DNA of 42,406 nt from a bacterium (GTDB lineage: Bacteria > Patescibacteriota > Microgenomatia > UBA8517): NCBI GenBank assembly GCA_021790215.1, contig JAJYIG010000003.1, forward strand, positions 1 to 42,406. Reading direction: 5' to 3'. Under the pieces are notes generated by a model. That model was given only the letters and a program-made list of their open reading frames with translations. It ran no database searches and had not been told where the DNA came from. A program made the translations under genes and the position numbers. Positions 30,404 through 38,811 of the stretch are shown here, in pieces (position 1 is the first letter of the stretch; the number at the start of each line of letters is the position of its first letter).

Positions 30404-31438
30404 CTACCCTGTCAATTTACTAAGATGCGGTAACTTGTGAACTAAATAAGCGATAAGTAGAGAGGTTGAGGATGTCAATATAAATATAAGTGGATCGAAG
30501 ATAAATCTTCCAAAGATGTTCCCACTAATTAGATTAAATAGACCATTTCCGATATATCTCCAGACATATTCCAAGATTGCAACATGGATAAAGAAAACAA
30601 AAAAGGATAGTCCTGACAACTTTTCGAAAAATGCAGACTGAAATCGTTTCTGCCCAAAAAGATAAAACAGGAAAGCGCCAAGGCAAACGGTATAAATTAA
30701 AATGTCCGGCCTCCATTGCGAATAAAACGCTTTTATATCAAACGTCCTGAAATAAAGATACCTGCCTTGGGCGGTAATAAAGAAACCCAAAATTCCAATC
30801 CCAAGCAGTAGATATTTTTTAGTTCTCACAACAAATTCGGTAATCCGGTCTTTGTGGCGGGCAGCAATCATCCCAATGATAAATACAAAATAGGCAAGAA
30901 TCGCAACGCGAATCGGATCCGGATAGGTAAACTCCTTAACATAATAGTCATACAACAAAAAACCGATTTGGGAAACAAGAAGAAGCCCTAAAATCCATTT
31001 GTTAGAAACAAAATTATAAAATTTATGAAGCAAGGGAAATATTAAATAAAAAATGCAAAGCGTGGGAATAAAATAAAGTTGATATGATGCACCACCGGTT
31101 AAAAGTGCATAGAAAAATTTTTCATTATTTCCTGTATAAATCAAAAAGAAATAAAAGGTGCTCCAGAAAACATATGGAATAAAAATTCTACTGAAGCGTC
31201 TTTTTAAATAATAGAGAAAATTTGGATGGAAATCATAGTTTAATTCCAGAGTAAATCCTGAAATCATAAAAAACATTGGTACTGCAAATCGGACTATTTG
31301 ATCCAAAAAGAGAGTCCATATGAATCCGTTCAGGTGAAACCCAGCAACCTCAAGGGTACGGGTGGTTGTATGAATCATTACAACTCCCAAGATAGAAATA
31401 AGTCTTATATAGTCGATTGGTTTAATATGCTCTTTCAT
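30404..31438 (-). CDS. Acyltransferase 3 family membrane protein
   Basis: A 344-residue protein with about ten helices. It opens with IDYIRLISILGVVMIHTT, where the conserved catalytic-type His follows the first helix, and continues RFAVPMFFMISGFTL and LKRRFSRIFIPYVFWS, all typical of OafA/YrhL-type acyltransferases. These enzymes O-acylate cell-surface sugars or lipids. It lies 9 nt after the hydrolase stop on the same strand, so the two may form an envelope-modifying operon. Confidence 0.87.
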   Translation of the reverse strand: MKEHIKPIDYIRLISILGVVMIHTTTRTLEVAGFHLNGFIWTLFLDQIVRFAVPMFFMISGFTLELNYDFHPNFLYYLKRRFSRIFIPYVFWSTFYFFLIYTGNNEKFFYALLTGGASYQLYFIPTLCIFYLIFPLLHKFYNFVSNKWILGLLLVSQIGFLLYDYYVKEFTYPDPIRVAILAYFVFIIGMIAARHKDRITEFVVRTKKYLLLGIGILGFFITAQGRYLYFRTFDIKAFYSQWRPDILIYTVCLGAFLFYLFGQKRFQSAFFEKLSGLSFFVFFIHVAILEYVWRYIGNGLFNLISGNIFGRFIFDPLIFILTSSTSLLIAYLVHKLPHLSKLTG

Positions 31439-31447
31439 TTACGAAGA

Positions 31448-32458
31448 TTATTTTAGATAGTGATTGAAGAAATTGATAGTCCTTTGCATAGCAATTTCAA
31501 AGCTTTGGTTGATATCATGATTTGCCCCGGGATATTCATAAAGGGCGGCAACCTTGCCGGCAGCTTTAAGTTTAGTGTAAAGACTCTCCGAAAAAACCGG
31601 CGGAACCTGCGTGTCATTAAGCCCTACCGAAAGCTGCAACGGCGCATTGATATCACTCACAAAATGGGTCGGGTCCACTGAATTCCAAAAATCCGGATTC
31701 TGACCCGGTGTTCCATAAAGTCCCAACAAAGTGTTAAGGTTTTTGGTCCTCAGAGCCACATCTTCCGCATTTGGTTCATAGGAAACATCACCCTGCCAAT
31801 TGAAAATTATGTCATTGCAGTCTCCGACCACCCCGCTCCAGATTGCTGCCGCTTTTATATCTTTTGTATCGACAACCAAATCTCTAATAGTGATGTTGCC
31901 TCCCATTGAATGTCCCCAAACACCAATTTTTTCCGGGTTAACTTCTTTAAATTTCTTAATGGAGGAAATGGCATTTAGATCGTCAATCGTGTAATCGGGC
32001 ATAAAGTATGGGTTTCCCGGACTGCCCTCCGATTTACCATTGCCACGGTAATCAGGTTTAAAAACAACATACCCATTCCTGGCAAAAGCATCCATATAGG
32101 GAATGTAGTTTCCCTCAGGGGTATAGAGTTCTGGTATGATATAGCCATGATTCAAAACTATGGCAGGAAATCCCTTAGTAGGCACTCTGCCTTTTGGAAC
32201 AAGTAGAAGTGCATAGATTTTTAACCCATCGGATTCATAAGAAGCAATGTATCTATTGTAAGTGACGGCTGGATTTAGAGTCTGTTCGATAGTGATGTCA
32301 CTCCCCGGGTAGCTTCTCTCACGCATAGCCTGAATTGCTAAAGGGTTTAACTGAGAAGGTGTGTTTCGGCTAAAAAAGACTTGAAAAGGAGCAAAAATTC
32401 CGGCAAAGAAAGTTGTAAAAGTTAAAAAATAGGAAATCAGTAGATGAATGGCAGTCAT
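31448..32458 (-). CDS. Secreted or anchored alpha/beta hydrolase (S9 peptidase-like)
   Basis: A 336-residue protein with an N-terminal hydrophobic helix (about 5-28, signal or anchor) and an alpha/beta hydrolase domain. Seen are VLNHGY (oxyanion), DYRGNGKSEG, the nucleophile GHSMGGN, acid in SVGLNDTQVP and YPGANHDIN with the catalytic His. This resembles dienelactone hydrolase and prolyl oligopeptidase-like enzymes. The -10 TATAAT at 32465-32470 is 6 nt from the ATG, predicting a leaderless mRNA. Confidence 0.87.
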   Translation of the reverse strand: MTAIHLLISYFLTFTTFFAGIFAPFQVFFSRNTPSQLNPLAIQAMRERSYPGSDITIEQTLNPAVTYNRYIASYESDGLKIYALLLVPKGRVPTKGFPAIVLNHGYIIPELYTPEGNYIPYMDAFARNGYVVFKPDYRGNGKSEGSPGNPYFMPDYTIDDLNAISSIKKFKEVNPEKIGVWGHSMGGNITIRDLVVDTKDIKAAAIWSGVVGDCNDIIFNWQGDVSYEPNAEDVALRTKNLNTLLGLYGTPGQNPDFWNSVDPTHFVSDINAPLQLSVGLNDTQVPPVFSESLYTKLKAAGKVAALYEYPGANHDINQSFEIAMQRTINFFNHYLK

Positions 32459-32565
32459 TTTTTAATTATATAGTCATCTCGAATCAAAACACCAGCTGTC
32501 CAAACCGTGCTTTTGAGATATCGGCCATTGAATTAAAGACCTTTTTCTTTTAGAATTTGATCTTT

Positions 32566-33804
32566 ATGCAAAAATTATTTAATCATAAAAATGACAAGTT
32601 GATTTTCATCCTTGTCACAATGTTTTTAAATTTCCTGGGATTTTCAATCATTATTCCAATCTTACCGTTTTTGATCCAGGAATTTGTCCCCAATACAAAC
32701 AGTTTAGCCATTTACGTAGGAATAGTCTTCTCCACATACGCTCTCTGTCAATTTTTGGCAGCTCCAGGCCTCGGAGCCTTAAGTGATCTTTGGGGCAGGC
32801 GACCAATACTTCTTATAAGTTTACTTGGATCAATTGTTGGGTATCTATTTTTGGCTCTTGGGGGAAGCTTCTGGATGATTCTTGTGGGGCGTATTATTGA
32901 TGGGTTCACGGGTGGAAATATTTCAACGGTCTACGCATATCTGGCGGATATCACAGACCCAAAGGAAAGGAGCAAATATTACGGAATGGTCGGGGCTGCA
33001 GGAGGGTTCGGTTTCATGGTAGGCCCTGCCATAGGAGGAATTTTAGGTGCAGCCCATTTAACCCTTCCACTTTTCCTTGCCGCCGGAATAACACTTCTAA
33101 ACATGATCTGGGGGTATTTTGTGTTACCTGAAAGTCTTAAAGACGAACACAAGCTCAAAAAATTCGAGATCAAGTATCTCAATCCGTTGGGTCACCTTTT
33201 TGATCTATTTTCAATTGAAATTCTGGCCAAACTTTTTTCCGTCAGCTTAATATTCTTCTTTGCTTTTAACGCAATTTACGGAATTACATCTGTATTTTCC
33301 AAAAATGTCTTGGGTTGGGGAACTACAGGAATCGGAATAATGCTATTTGTCGTTGGGGTAATTGACATATTTTCTCAGGGATTTTTAATAAGAAAAATGA
33401 TCCCAATTTTCGGAGAAATTAAGCTTTCAATAATGGGTCTTATCTTGGCTGCTTTCGGAGTTGCACTTGTTGCAACAACTTCAATTACTCTCTCGGAAAT
33501 GGTTTTTTATATTGGTTTTATTATTCTTAATATAGGCGACGGTCTCTTGGAGCCATCCGTCTCCGGGCTTATAGCAAATTCTGTTGGGCCAAAAATGCAA
33601 GGAAGGGTTCAGGGTGCAAATCAGAGTGTCCAAGCAGTAGCAAGAATCTTAGGGCCGCTTTTTGCTGCATGGGCTTATGGAATTTGGAAAGGTCTTCCCT
33701 TTGCATCAGGATCTATCTTCTTCATAATCTCTGTGGCAATTTTATTCTTAGCCATTCCGGCAATAAAAAATCACAAAGTTAAAGATGCTTTTGCAAAGTC
33801 TTAG
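32566..33804 (+). CDS. MFS exporter of the TetA-like drug:H+ antiporter type
   Basis: 412 residues from ATG 32566; a TTG at 32557 is unlikely. Twelve helices with motif A GLGALSDLWGRRPILL, motif B-type GRIIDGFTGGN and the TetA-like opening FLGFSIIIPILPFL and AYLADITDPKERSKYYG. This group exports tetracyclines and other drugs. Similarity to TetA is at pattern level, so actual resistance cannot be stated. A TAGAAT -10 box begins 15 nt before the ATG. Confidence 0.87.
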   Translation: MQKLFNHKNDKLIFILVTMFLNFLGFSIIIPILPFLIQEFVPNTNSLAIYVGIVFSTYALCQFLAAPGLGALSDLWGRRPILLISLLGSIVGYLFLALGGSFWMILVGRIIDGFTGGNISTVYAYLADITDPKERSKYYGMVGAAGGFGFMVGPAIGGILGAAHLTLPLFLAAGITLLNMIWGYFVLPESLKDEHKLKKFEIKYLNPLGHLFDLFSIEILAKLFSVSLIFFFAFNAIYGITSVFSKNVLGWGTTGIGIMLFVVGVIDIFSQGFLIRKMIPIFGEIKLSIMGLILAAFGVALVATTSITLSEMVFYIGFIILNIGDGLLEPSVSGLIANSVGPKMQGRVQGANQSVQAVARILGPLFAAWAYGIWKGLPFASGSIFFIISVAILFLAIPAIKNHKVKDAFAKS

Positions 33805-34052
33805 GAAATATCCTTTTTCATCTGATCAAACTCTTTCTTATTGATTTCTCCTTTTGCGTAACGCTCCTTCAAAATCTTCAAGGCGTTATCTGATTTATCT
33901 TCATTAGTTTCACTTTCGCCATGTCCTCCGGATACAAACCATTTGATTAGACCGACAACTAAAAGTATCAGAAGAACCCAAAAAACAATACCAATTATTG
34001 AACCGAAGATTGATATTCCGGGGCCAAATCCCCAACCGTAATAACCCATCAT
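33801..34052 (-). CDS. SHOCT-domain small membrane protein
   Basis: 83 residues from ATG 34052, fixed by a GGAGGAGG site 8 nt upstream; the open frame extends further without support. A Gly/Tyr-rich start (MMGYYGWGFGPG) precedes one helix (about 12-35) and a C-terminal SHOCT motif (ALKILKERYAKGEINKKEFDQMK). SHOCT domains are short oligomerisation modules. The stop overlaps the convergent MFS gene by 4 nt. It probably shares a transcript with the DUF2892 gene upstream. Confidence 0.78.
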   Translation of the reverse strand: MMGYYGWGFGPGISIFGSIIGIVFWVLLILLVVGLIKWFVSGGHGESETNEDKSDNALKILKERYAKGEINKKEFDQMKKDIS

Positions 34053-34147
34053 TTTATTACCTCCTCCATAAGTAACTATTCTAATCAAATCTTCTGAAAG
34101 ACAGCTGAGACCTGACTGGCCAGACCAGATCATTTCTTTATCAAATT

Positions 34148-34354
34148 TTACTTTTTAAGCGTGGATATCTTGAAAAGTTTGTAAATAGCACAAAACCCGC
34201 TTATTCCAGTTACAAGAGCGATGGTACCTAAAACATATCCTAAAATCTGAACGGTCCCGGCTAGTGCGGAATAGGAAACATATAAAAAGAAAATACCCAC
34301 CACAACCCGAATTGCTCTATCTAAAGAGCTTTCATTCTGATATTTTTTCATCAT
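34148..34354 (-). CDS. DUF2892 (YgaP-TM-like) small membrane protein
   Basis: A 68-residue protein with the DUF2892 pattern: DRAIRVVVGIFFLYVSY as first helix, LGYVLGTIALVTGISGFCAIYKLF as second, with the typical GFC motif. These domains accompany rhodaneses and sulfur or metal stress genes. An AGGGGGTGAT site precedes the ATG. The promoter contains an 8-4-8 palindrome (34375-34394), suggesting control by an ArsR/BigR-type repressor that is not encoded next to it. Confidence 0.8.
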   Translation of the reverse strand: MMKKYQNESSLDRAIRVVVGIFFLYVSYSALAGTVQILGYVLGTIALVTGISGFCAIYKLFKISTLKK

Positions 34355-34374
34355 TAATCACCCCCTAAAATAAT

Positions 34375-34402
34375 ATATTAGTGTTTACTAATATTATGTC
34401 AA
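34375..34402 (-). promoter_or_regulatory. Promoter with palindromic operator for the DUF2892 gene
   Basis: On the minus strand -35 TTGACA (34397-34402) and -10 TAATAT (34375-34380) are 16 nt apart. ATATTAGT-N4-ACTAATAT (34375-34394) fills the spacer and -10, an ideal repressor position. Confidence 0.6.
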
Positions 34403-34448
34403 TTAGCAACTTCCTAATGTGTATTCTTATTATATAATCAAGCAGCAA

Positions 34449-35024
34449 ATGATTTATAAAAAAAGGCTATTTAAAAACGAGGAAATTGATGGAGAAGATT
34501 TTGAAAATGTGATTTTTGAAACATGTAAATTCGTCGGATTAGATTTCAAATTTGTCAACTTCAAAAGCTGCATTTTTAAAGATTGCGACTTTTCAGAAAG
34601 TTTTTTAACCTCGGTAGACCTTTCAAGTTGCAAGTTTCCCGGATCTAAACTAAGTTTCTTGGATTTTGGAAACGCTTCGATACTAAACTGTGACTTTTCC
34701 GATTCTATCGCCGAAAATTGCATTTTCCAAAAATTGAAAGGCGGCAGCAAAAGCGAAAGAAAATTAATGAATCTAACAAGCTGTAAATTTGAAAATACCA
34801 ACCTTTCCGGTACTATTTTTGCATTTTGTAATCTGGAAAAATTAAGGTTTACAAATTCAGACCTGACAGGAGCGGTATTCGATAAATGTAATTTAGAAGA
34901 AACTGATTTTACCGGTGCAAAACTTCCGGGAACAGGTTTTACCGACTGCAAAGTCAAAAAAACCTATCTCGACATGAACGGCTTTATCGACTTGGGGAAT
35001 TCAAAGGGGTTTGTGATGAGATAA
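34449..35024 (+). CDS. Pentapeptide-repeat protein
   Basis: 191 residues from ATG 34449, chosen because a TATAAT lies at 34432-34437. The whole length consists of five-residue periodic repeats of A(D/N)LXX type in a degenerate form, with Phe, Leu and Cys on the internal ladder: FKDCDFSESFLTSVDLSSCK, then GAVFDKCNLEETDFTGA. The predicted fold is a right-handed quadrilateral beta-helix. Some family members mimic DNA and protect gyrase. The role here is unknown. Many cysteines stack in phase. Confidence 0.85.
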   Translation: MIYKKRLFKNEEIDGEDFENVIFETCKFVGLDFKFVNFKSCIFKDCDFSESFLTSVDLSSCKFPGSKLSFLDFGNASILNCDFSDSIAENCIFQKLKGGSKSERKLMNLTSCKFENTNLSGTIFAFCNLEKLRFTNSDLTGAVFDKCNLEETDFTGAKLPGTGFTDCKVKKTYLDMNGFIDLGNSKGFVMR

Positions 35025-35028
35025 CTTC

Positions 35029-35718
35029 TTAATACTGCGGATATTTCTCTCCTTGAAGAGTCTCTTTCCAAAAACGCTCCGGATTAAATTCCACTCCAAA
35101 AACTTCCTTCAAAACAACTTTTGCTATATATGCATTACCTAGTTGGTTTGGATGAGTCGAATCAGGAGCTCCCTTTTCCTTAAATGTAAAAAACTTTTCT
35201 AAGGGAAATCTCTTAAAAATTTTCAACATGTTAATCAATCGGAGTCCTTTCTTTTCCTGAATCTCAAGGAGTGCGTCTGCATAAGTACCATAAACTTTGT
35301 TCCTCTCCTCATTAATCGAAAGGGTCGATGTGCACCACACAACATTTGTTTTTACTTTATTAATTATTTCTTCGATGTTGGCAACATGCTTTTCAGGACT
35401 TATCCCAAATTTCACATCATTACTTCCCATAATGCTTATTAACATATCGGGGTGAACCAGATTTATATCGCTAACTTTATCTAAGATATCTTTTGTAGTT
35501 GCCCCATCGTAACCAAAGTTGTAGCACCGAATCCCCCAGGAAGGAATTCTCCAATTTTCTCCATACTCTCTTTCCAGCTCTTCTTTCAATACATATTCAA
35601 CGATCTCTCTCCAGTTTGGGTGAACCCATTCACAAGAAGTCTTAGAATCCCCAACAAAGGCGATCCAAAATTTTTTCTTGCGTTCAACCAAATCAGATAT
35701 TTCTTTAAGAGAAACCAT
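35029..35718 (-). CDS. SGNH/GDSL-type hydrolase
   Basis: A 229-residue cytosolic-looking protein with SGNH blocks: VGDSKTS (nucleophile Ser), the Gly block YGYDGATTKD-like, SIMGSNDVKFG (Asn) and DSTHPNQLGN (catalytic Asp and His). Such enzymes hydrolyse esters of lipids or sugars. No signal peptide. A -10 TAGAAT (35725-35730) lies 6 nt from the ATG, predicting a leaderless transcript. Confidence 0.85.
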   Translation of the reverse strand: MVSLKEISDLVERKKKFWIAFVGDSKTSCEWVHPNWREIVEYVLKEELEREYGENWRIPSWGIRCYNFGYDGATTKDILDKVSDINLVHPDMLISIMGSNDVKFGISPEKHVANIEEIINKVKTNVVWCTSTLSINEERNKVYGTYADALLEIQEKKGLRLINMLKIFKRFPLEKFFTFKEKGAPDSTHPNQLGNAYIAKVVLKEVFGVEFNPERFWKETLQGEKYPQY

Positions 35719-35790
35719 ACCCCAATTCTAAATCAGACTCACGGGAGACGCAATGCTAGCCGAAGATCACCCTATCAATCAAGTCTTCCT

Positions 35791-35815
35791 TTTACGATGC
35801 ATTAATGTATAATAA
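35791..35815 (+). promoter_or_regulatory. Promoter/operator of the TrpR-like gene, copy 1 of a 25-bp repeat
   Basis: It includes TATAAT (35808-35813), 6 nt before ATG 35820, and a near-palindrome ATGCATTAATGTAT (35797-35810) that pairs at 12 of 14 positions. An identical 25-bp copy is at 36234-36258, just past the gene's end. Confidence 0.65.
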
Positions 35816-35819
35816 GAGT

Positions 35820-36230
35820 ATGCCACAAGTCTCAAAACGCAAAATTGAACCACGGATTGAAAAGAATCTTCTGGATTCACTCTCCTATTCAATCAAGGAA
35901 CTAAAAACAAAAATCGAAGTTGATAAATTTTTACAGTCCACACTCACTAAAACAGAAAGATTAATGATAGCAAAAAGAGTTCTAACTGCTTATTTGCTAG
36001 ATAATGGGGTAGAAGAAACAAAAATTAGTCATTCCTTAAAATTAACCAATGCAACAATTACTAGATTTAAAATGTGGATTAAACTTCACAAAGAGGGATT
36101 TGATCTGGTTTTCAGAAAATTACGAAAAAAGAGCGCAGAGGACATGGGGAAGCAAATACTTAATAAACTTCTAAGATATGCTTCAAGTGCCGCTTTTGGC
36201 AAGACTCCAAATCCATTCAAAATTCCCTAA
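35820..36230 (+). CDS. TrpR/YerC-like transcriptional regulator
   Basis: 136 residues from ATG 35820. The helical core has the Trp-repressor superfamily pattern: LTKTERLMIAKRVLTAYLL, then the HTH ETKISHSLKLTNATITRFKMW. YerC/YecD proteins bind DNA as dimers; ligands for this subgroup are unknown. The basic C-terminus (RKLRKKSAEDMGKQILNKLLR) is longer than usual. It is flanked by two identical promoter/operator copies, which suggests autoregulation. Confidence 0.75.
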   Translation: MPQVSKRKIEPRIEKNLLDSLSYSIKELKTKIEVDKFLQSTLTKTERLMIAKRVLTAYLLDNGVEETKISHSLKLTNATITRFKMWIKLHKEGFDLVFRKLRKKSAEDMGKQILNKLLRYASSAAFGKTPNPFKIP

Positions 36231-36233
36231 TCC

Positions 36234-36258
36234 TTTACGATGCATTAATGTATAATAA
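36234..36258 (+). repeat. Copy 2 of the TrpR-like promoter repeat
   Basis: Identical to 35791-35815, including TATAAT at 36251-36256, but no ORF begins after it. It starts 4 nt after the regulator's stop. It could drive a short RNA toward 36300, act as a second operator, or be the scar of a duplication around the gene. Confidence 0.7.
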
Positions 36259-36327
36259 TAAAAGTAATATCATTGAACCTAACCAAGAAAGCTTGCGGCG
36301 TAATACGAACCCCAAATTTCGAAAACG

Positions 36328-36789
36328 TCAAATTTCCCCCGTGATGTAGTGAATCTGAAGATTAAAATTCTTGGCGTTATTGTGCTCACTAATTGAACCT
36401 TTCGAAATCTCCCATCTGGGAGTCATAAAGATATCAGTTACATATCCCGATCCCAAAATATCTCTCCAAAATTCTTCCCAGTCGGCCGCAGCAATTTTCT
36501 CCATACCGAGTTTTGTAAATAAGTCATCACTAATTACATCCGTTGAAGCAAAAATCGGAAAATTATTTTTTGAACGGATATCATCTGCGTATCTTATTAG
36601 TCTCTTGACATTCTTGTCGATATTTTCTGGCCCTTCCGAAGTAATAAGCCCCGCAACATAGCCAATTCTCTCAACTCCATTTTCCCTAGCGGATTTAAGA
36701 ACATTAAGCAGGATTGTCTTAACCTCTTCTATGTTTTTTGCACTGGTAACAGCTTCTCCAATCTCTTTTTGAATCTCTTTTCCTGCCAT
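36328..36789 (-). CDS. Nucleoside 2-deoxyribosyltransferase-like (DUF4406-type) protein
   Basis: A 153-residue protein. The order of blocks fits the nucleoside deoxyribosyltransferase-like fold: first strand IGYVAGLITSEGPENIDKN, helix VKRLIRYADDIRSKN, strand PIFASTD, then GYVTDIFMTPRWEISKGSISEHNNAK with the acidic/Glu motif and closing IHYI. Such proteins cleave or sense modified nucleosides and are frequent in phages and defence islands. The assignment is by pattern only. -10 TATAAT (36797-36802) lies 7 nt before the ATG, so the mRNA is probably leaderless. Confidence 0.45.
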   Translation of the reverse strand: MAGKEIQKEIGEAVTSAKNIEEVKTILLNVLKSARENGVERIGYVAGLITSEGPENIDKNVKRLIRYADDIRSKNNFPIFASTDVISDDLFTKLGMEKIAAADWEEFWRDILGSGYVTDIFMTPRWEISKGSISEHNNAKNFNLQIHYITGEI

Positions 36790-36836
36790 TTGTCCAATTA
36801 TATCATCCCGGATTTCTTAAGCGCTAAATCTTGCAG

Positions 36837-38045
36837 CTATTCATACTTTAGAGCTTCGATGGGGTTGAGTTTACTCGCGCGGGCGGCGGGGGCAACACCA
36901 AAAATAACTCCAATGACAGCTGAAACTCCGAATGAAAGCGCCACACTCCACCAGGTAACTGTTGTTGCAATAAAATGGTTAATACCCCATGCACCAAGCG
37001 CACCAATAGCAACTCCGATCATTCCGCCACCGAGAGATAGAACCACCGCCTCAATCAAGAATTGAACCAAAATATCACTGGGCTTTGCGCCAACAGCCTT
37101 CCTGAGTCCAATTTCGCGGGTTCTTTCGGTTACCGAAACAAGCATGATATTCATTATTCCCACCCCTCCAACAACCAAAGAGATCGCCGCAATTCCACCA
37201 AGAGCCAATGTTACAACTCCCAAAATCTGGTTTATTGTTGAGAGTAGGCTTGAAGAATCAAGTACCGAGAAATCGTCACTTTTTAGCACCTTTCCCAACT
37301 CTTTGTTGGCCATTGAAATAACCTGGGGGATACTCGCTTTATCGCGGGCTTTGATGCTAATTGCCTGAACAGTCTTCATTCCGGTAATTCGTTGTGCTGC
37401 AGTAATAGGAATTACTGCATAACTATTTATGTCTACCCCAAACCCGCCTGCACCGATTTTACTCAAAATTCCGACAACCTGGAATTTCTGACTGCCAATG
37501 GTGACTTCCTTACCAATTGGGTACGATGCCCCAAAAAGAGTGGTAGCAAGCCCCTCACCTATATCAATCACACTCCGGGCCGAAGAATTATCTGAATCAC
37601 TAATCATTCTGCCCGATGAAGTAACTAAATTACGCATCTTTTGATATTCCGCAGTCACTCCCGCAACGGTTGTATATTTAGATTTACCAAGATAAGAAAC
37701 TCTTGACTGAGTTTCGATCCCAGCACCAACTGACTCAATTGGGCCTCCAAGAAGAGAAAGTCTGTTCACGTCTTCCAAAGTTAATTTACTCCCAGCAATA
37801 TTTGGAGCAGAAGAAATTGAAGCGCCGCCGCTACTCGATACCTTTCCTGGCAAAACTACAACCAAGTCGCTTCCCAATGATTGAAATTCTTCAGTTATGT
37901 AATTTTGCAAACCTTGTCCTATGGAAACCAATAGAATCACAGCCGAAACTCCGATTATAATTCCCAACATCGTTAAAAGGGAACGGCTTTTGTTCCTGAG
38001 TAAACTCTGTATTGCCAGTTTTACAATTTCATTAATTGCAATCAT
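36837..38045 (-). CDS. MacB-type ABC transporter permease
   Basis: A 402-residue protein. TM1 (about 18-40, MLGIIIGVSAVILLVSIG) is followed by a large extracytoplasmic MacB_PCD-like domain (about 45-265). A three-helix FtsX domain follows (AISLVVGGVGIMNIMLVSVTERTREIGLRKAVGA, about 280-395). MacB-type transporters use ATP to drive mechanotransmission to an adaptor rather than classic transport. Its start overlaps the ATPase gene stop by 4 nt. Confidence 0.9.
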   Translation of the reverse strand: MIAINEIVKLAIQSLLRNKSRSLLTMLGIIIGVSAVILLVSIGQGLQNYITEEFQSLGSDLVVVLPGKVSSSGGASISSAPNIAGSKLTLEDVNRLSLLGGPIESVGAGIETQSRVSYLGKSKYTTVAGVTAEYQKMRNLVTSSGRMISDSDNSSARSVIDIGEGLATTLFGASYPIGKEVTIGSQKFQVVGILSKIGAGGFGVDINSYAVIPITAAQRITGMKTVQAISIKARDKASIPQVISMANKELGKVLKSDDFSVLDSSSLLSTINQILGVVTLALGGIAAISLVVGGVGIMNIMLVSVTERTREIGLRKAVGAKPSDILVQFLIEAVVLSLGGGMIGVAIGALGAWGINHFIATTVTWWSVALSFGVSAVIGVIFGVAPAARASKLNPIEALKYE

Positions 38046-38767
38046 TTATGACCTCCATTATTCTTCTTTCCCGTCCGGCCGGAAACCAGATGATCAGAAA
38101 TAATCAGACCATCCTTTATTTCTATTATCCTTTTACTTTCCAGGGCAATATCCCTTTCATGAGTAACCAAAACAATAGTATTACCTGACTCATTTAAGGC
38201 CTTTAACAAATCAATTATTTCCTGACTGGCTTTGCTATCCAAATTACCAGTCGGCTCATCGGCTAGAATTAGACTCGGTTTCGTTATTAAAGCTCTTGCG
38301 ATTGCGACCCTCTGTTGTTGTCCGCCGGAAAGTTGCGAGGGAGTATGACCAACTCTGTCCCCCAAACCAACCACTCTCAATACTTCAAGCGCTTGCTTCC
38401 TTCTTTCGGATGAAGAAACTCCCGAATAAATTAAAGGGAGCTCTACATTCTCAAGCGCAGAAGTTTTTGGGAGTAGATTAAAAGCCTGAAATACAAAACC
38501 GATATGTTTATTCCGTAACTCCGCCAATTTTTCCTCCGGAAGCTCTATAATATCCTTCCCCTCAAGGCTTACCGTACCAGAAGTGGGCTGGTCCAAGATC
38601 CCAATAATATGCATCAAGGTAGATTTCCCGGACCCCGACGGCCCGATTATGGAAACAAACTCTCCCTGCCCTATTTCCAAATCAATTCCCTTAAGGGCTT
38701 GTACCTCAATATCTTCGCCCAGTTTATATTTTTTTGTGACTTTTGAAAGAGAAATAAGTGAAGCCAT
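38042..38767 (-). CDS. ABC transporter ATP-binding protein (MacB/LolD type)
   Basis: A 241-residue protein. Walker [11 protein letters not shown]-loop VFQAFNLLP, signature [15 protein letters not shown], Walker [13 protein letters not shown] and H-loop VTHERD are all intact. The LDQPTSGTV region is typical of the MacB/LolD/FtsE group. It energises the permease encoded immediately downstream with a 4-nt overlap. The adaptor gene upstream completes a MacAB-like efflux module. Confidence 0.94.
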   Translation of the reverse strand: MASLISLSKVTKKYKLGEDIEVQALKGIDLEIGQGEFVSIIGPSGSGKSTLMHIIGILDQPTSGTVSLEGKDIIELPEEKLAELRNKHIGFVFQAFNLLPKTSALENVELPLIYSGVSSSERRKQALEVLRVVGLGDRVGHTPSQLSGGQQQRVAIARALITKPSLILADEPTGNLDSKASQEIIDLLKALNESGNTIVLVTHERDIALESKRIIEIKDGLIISDHLVSGRTGKKNNGGHK

Positions 38768-38811
38768 ATTAAAAATAACTAATTTAAAATTATAAATTTC
38801 AAACGAAACCG

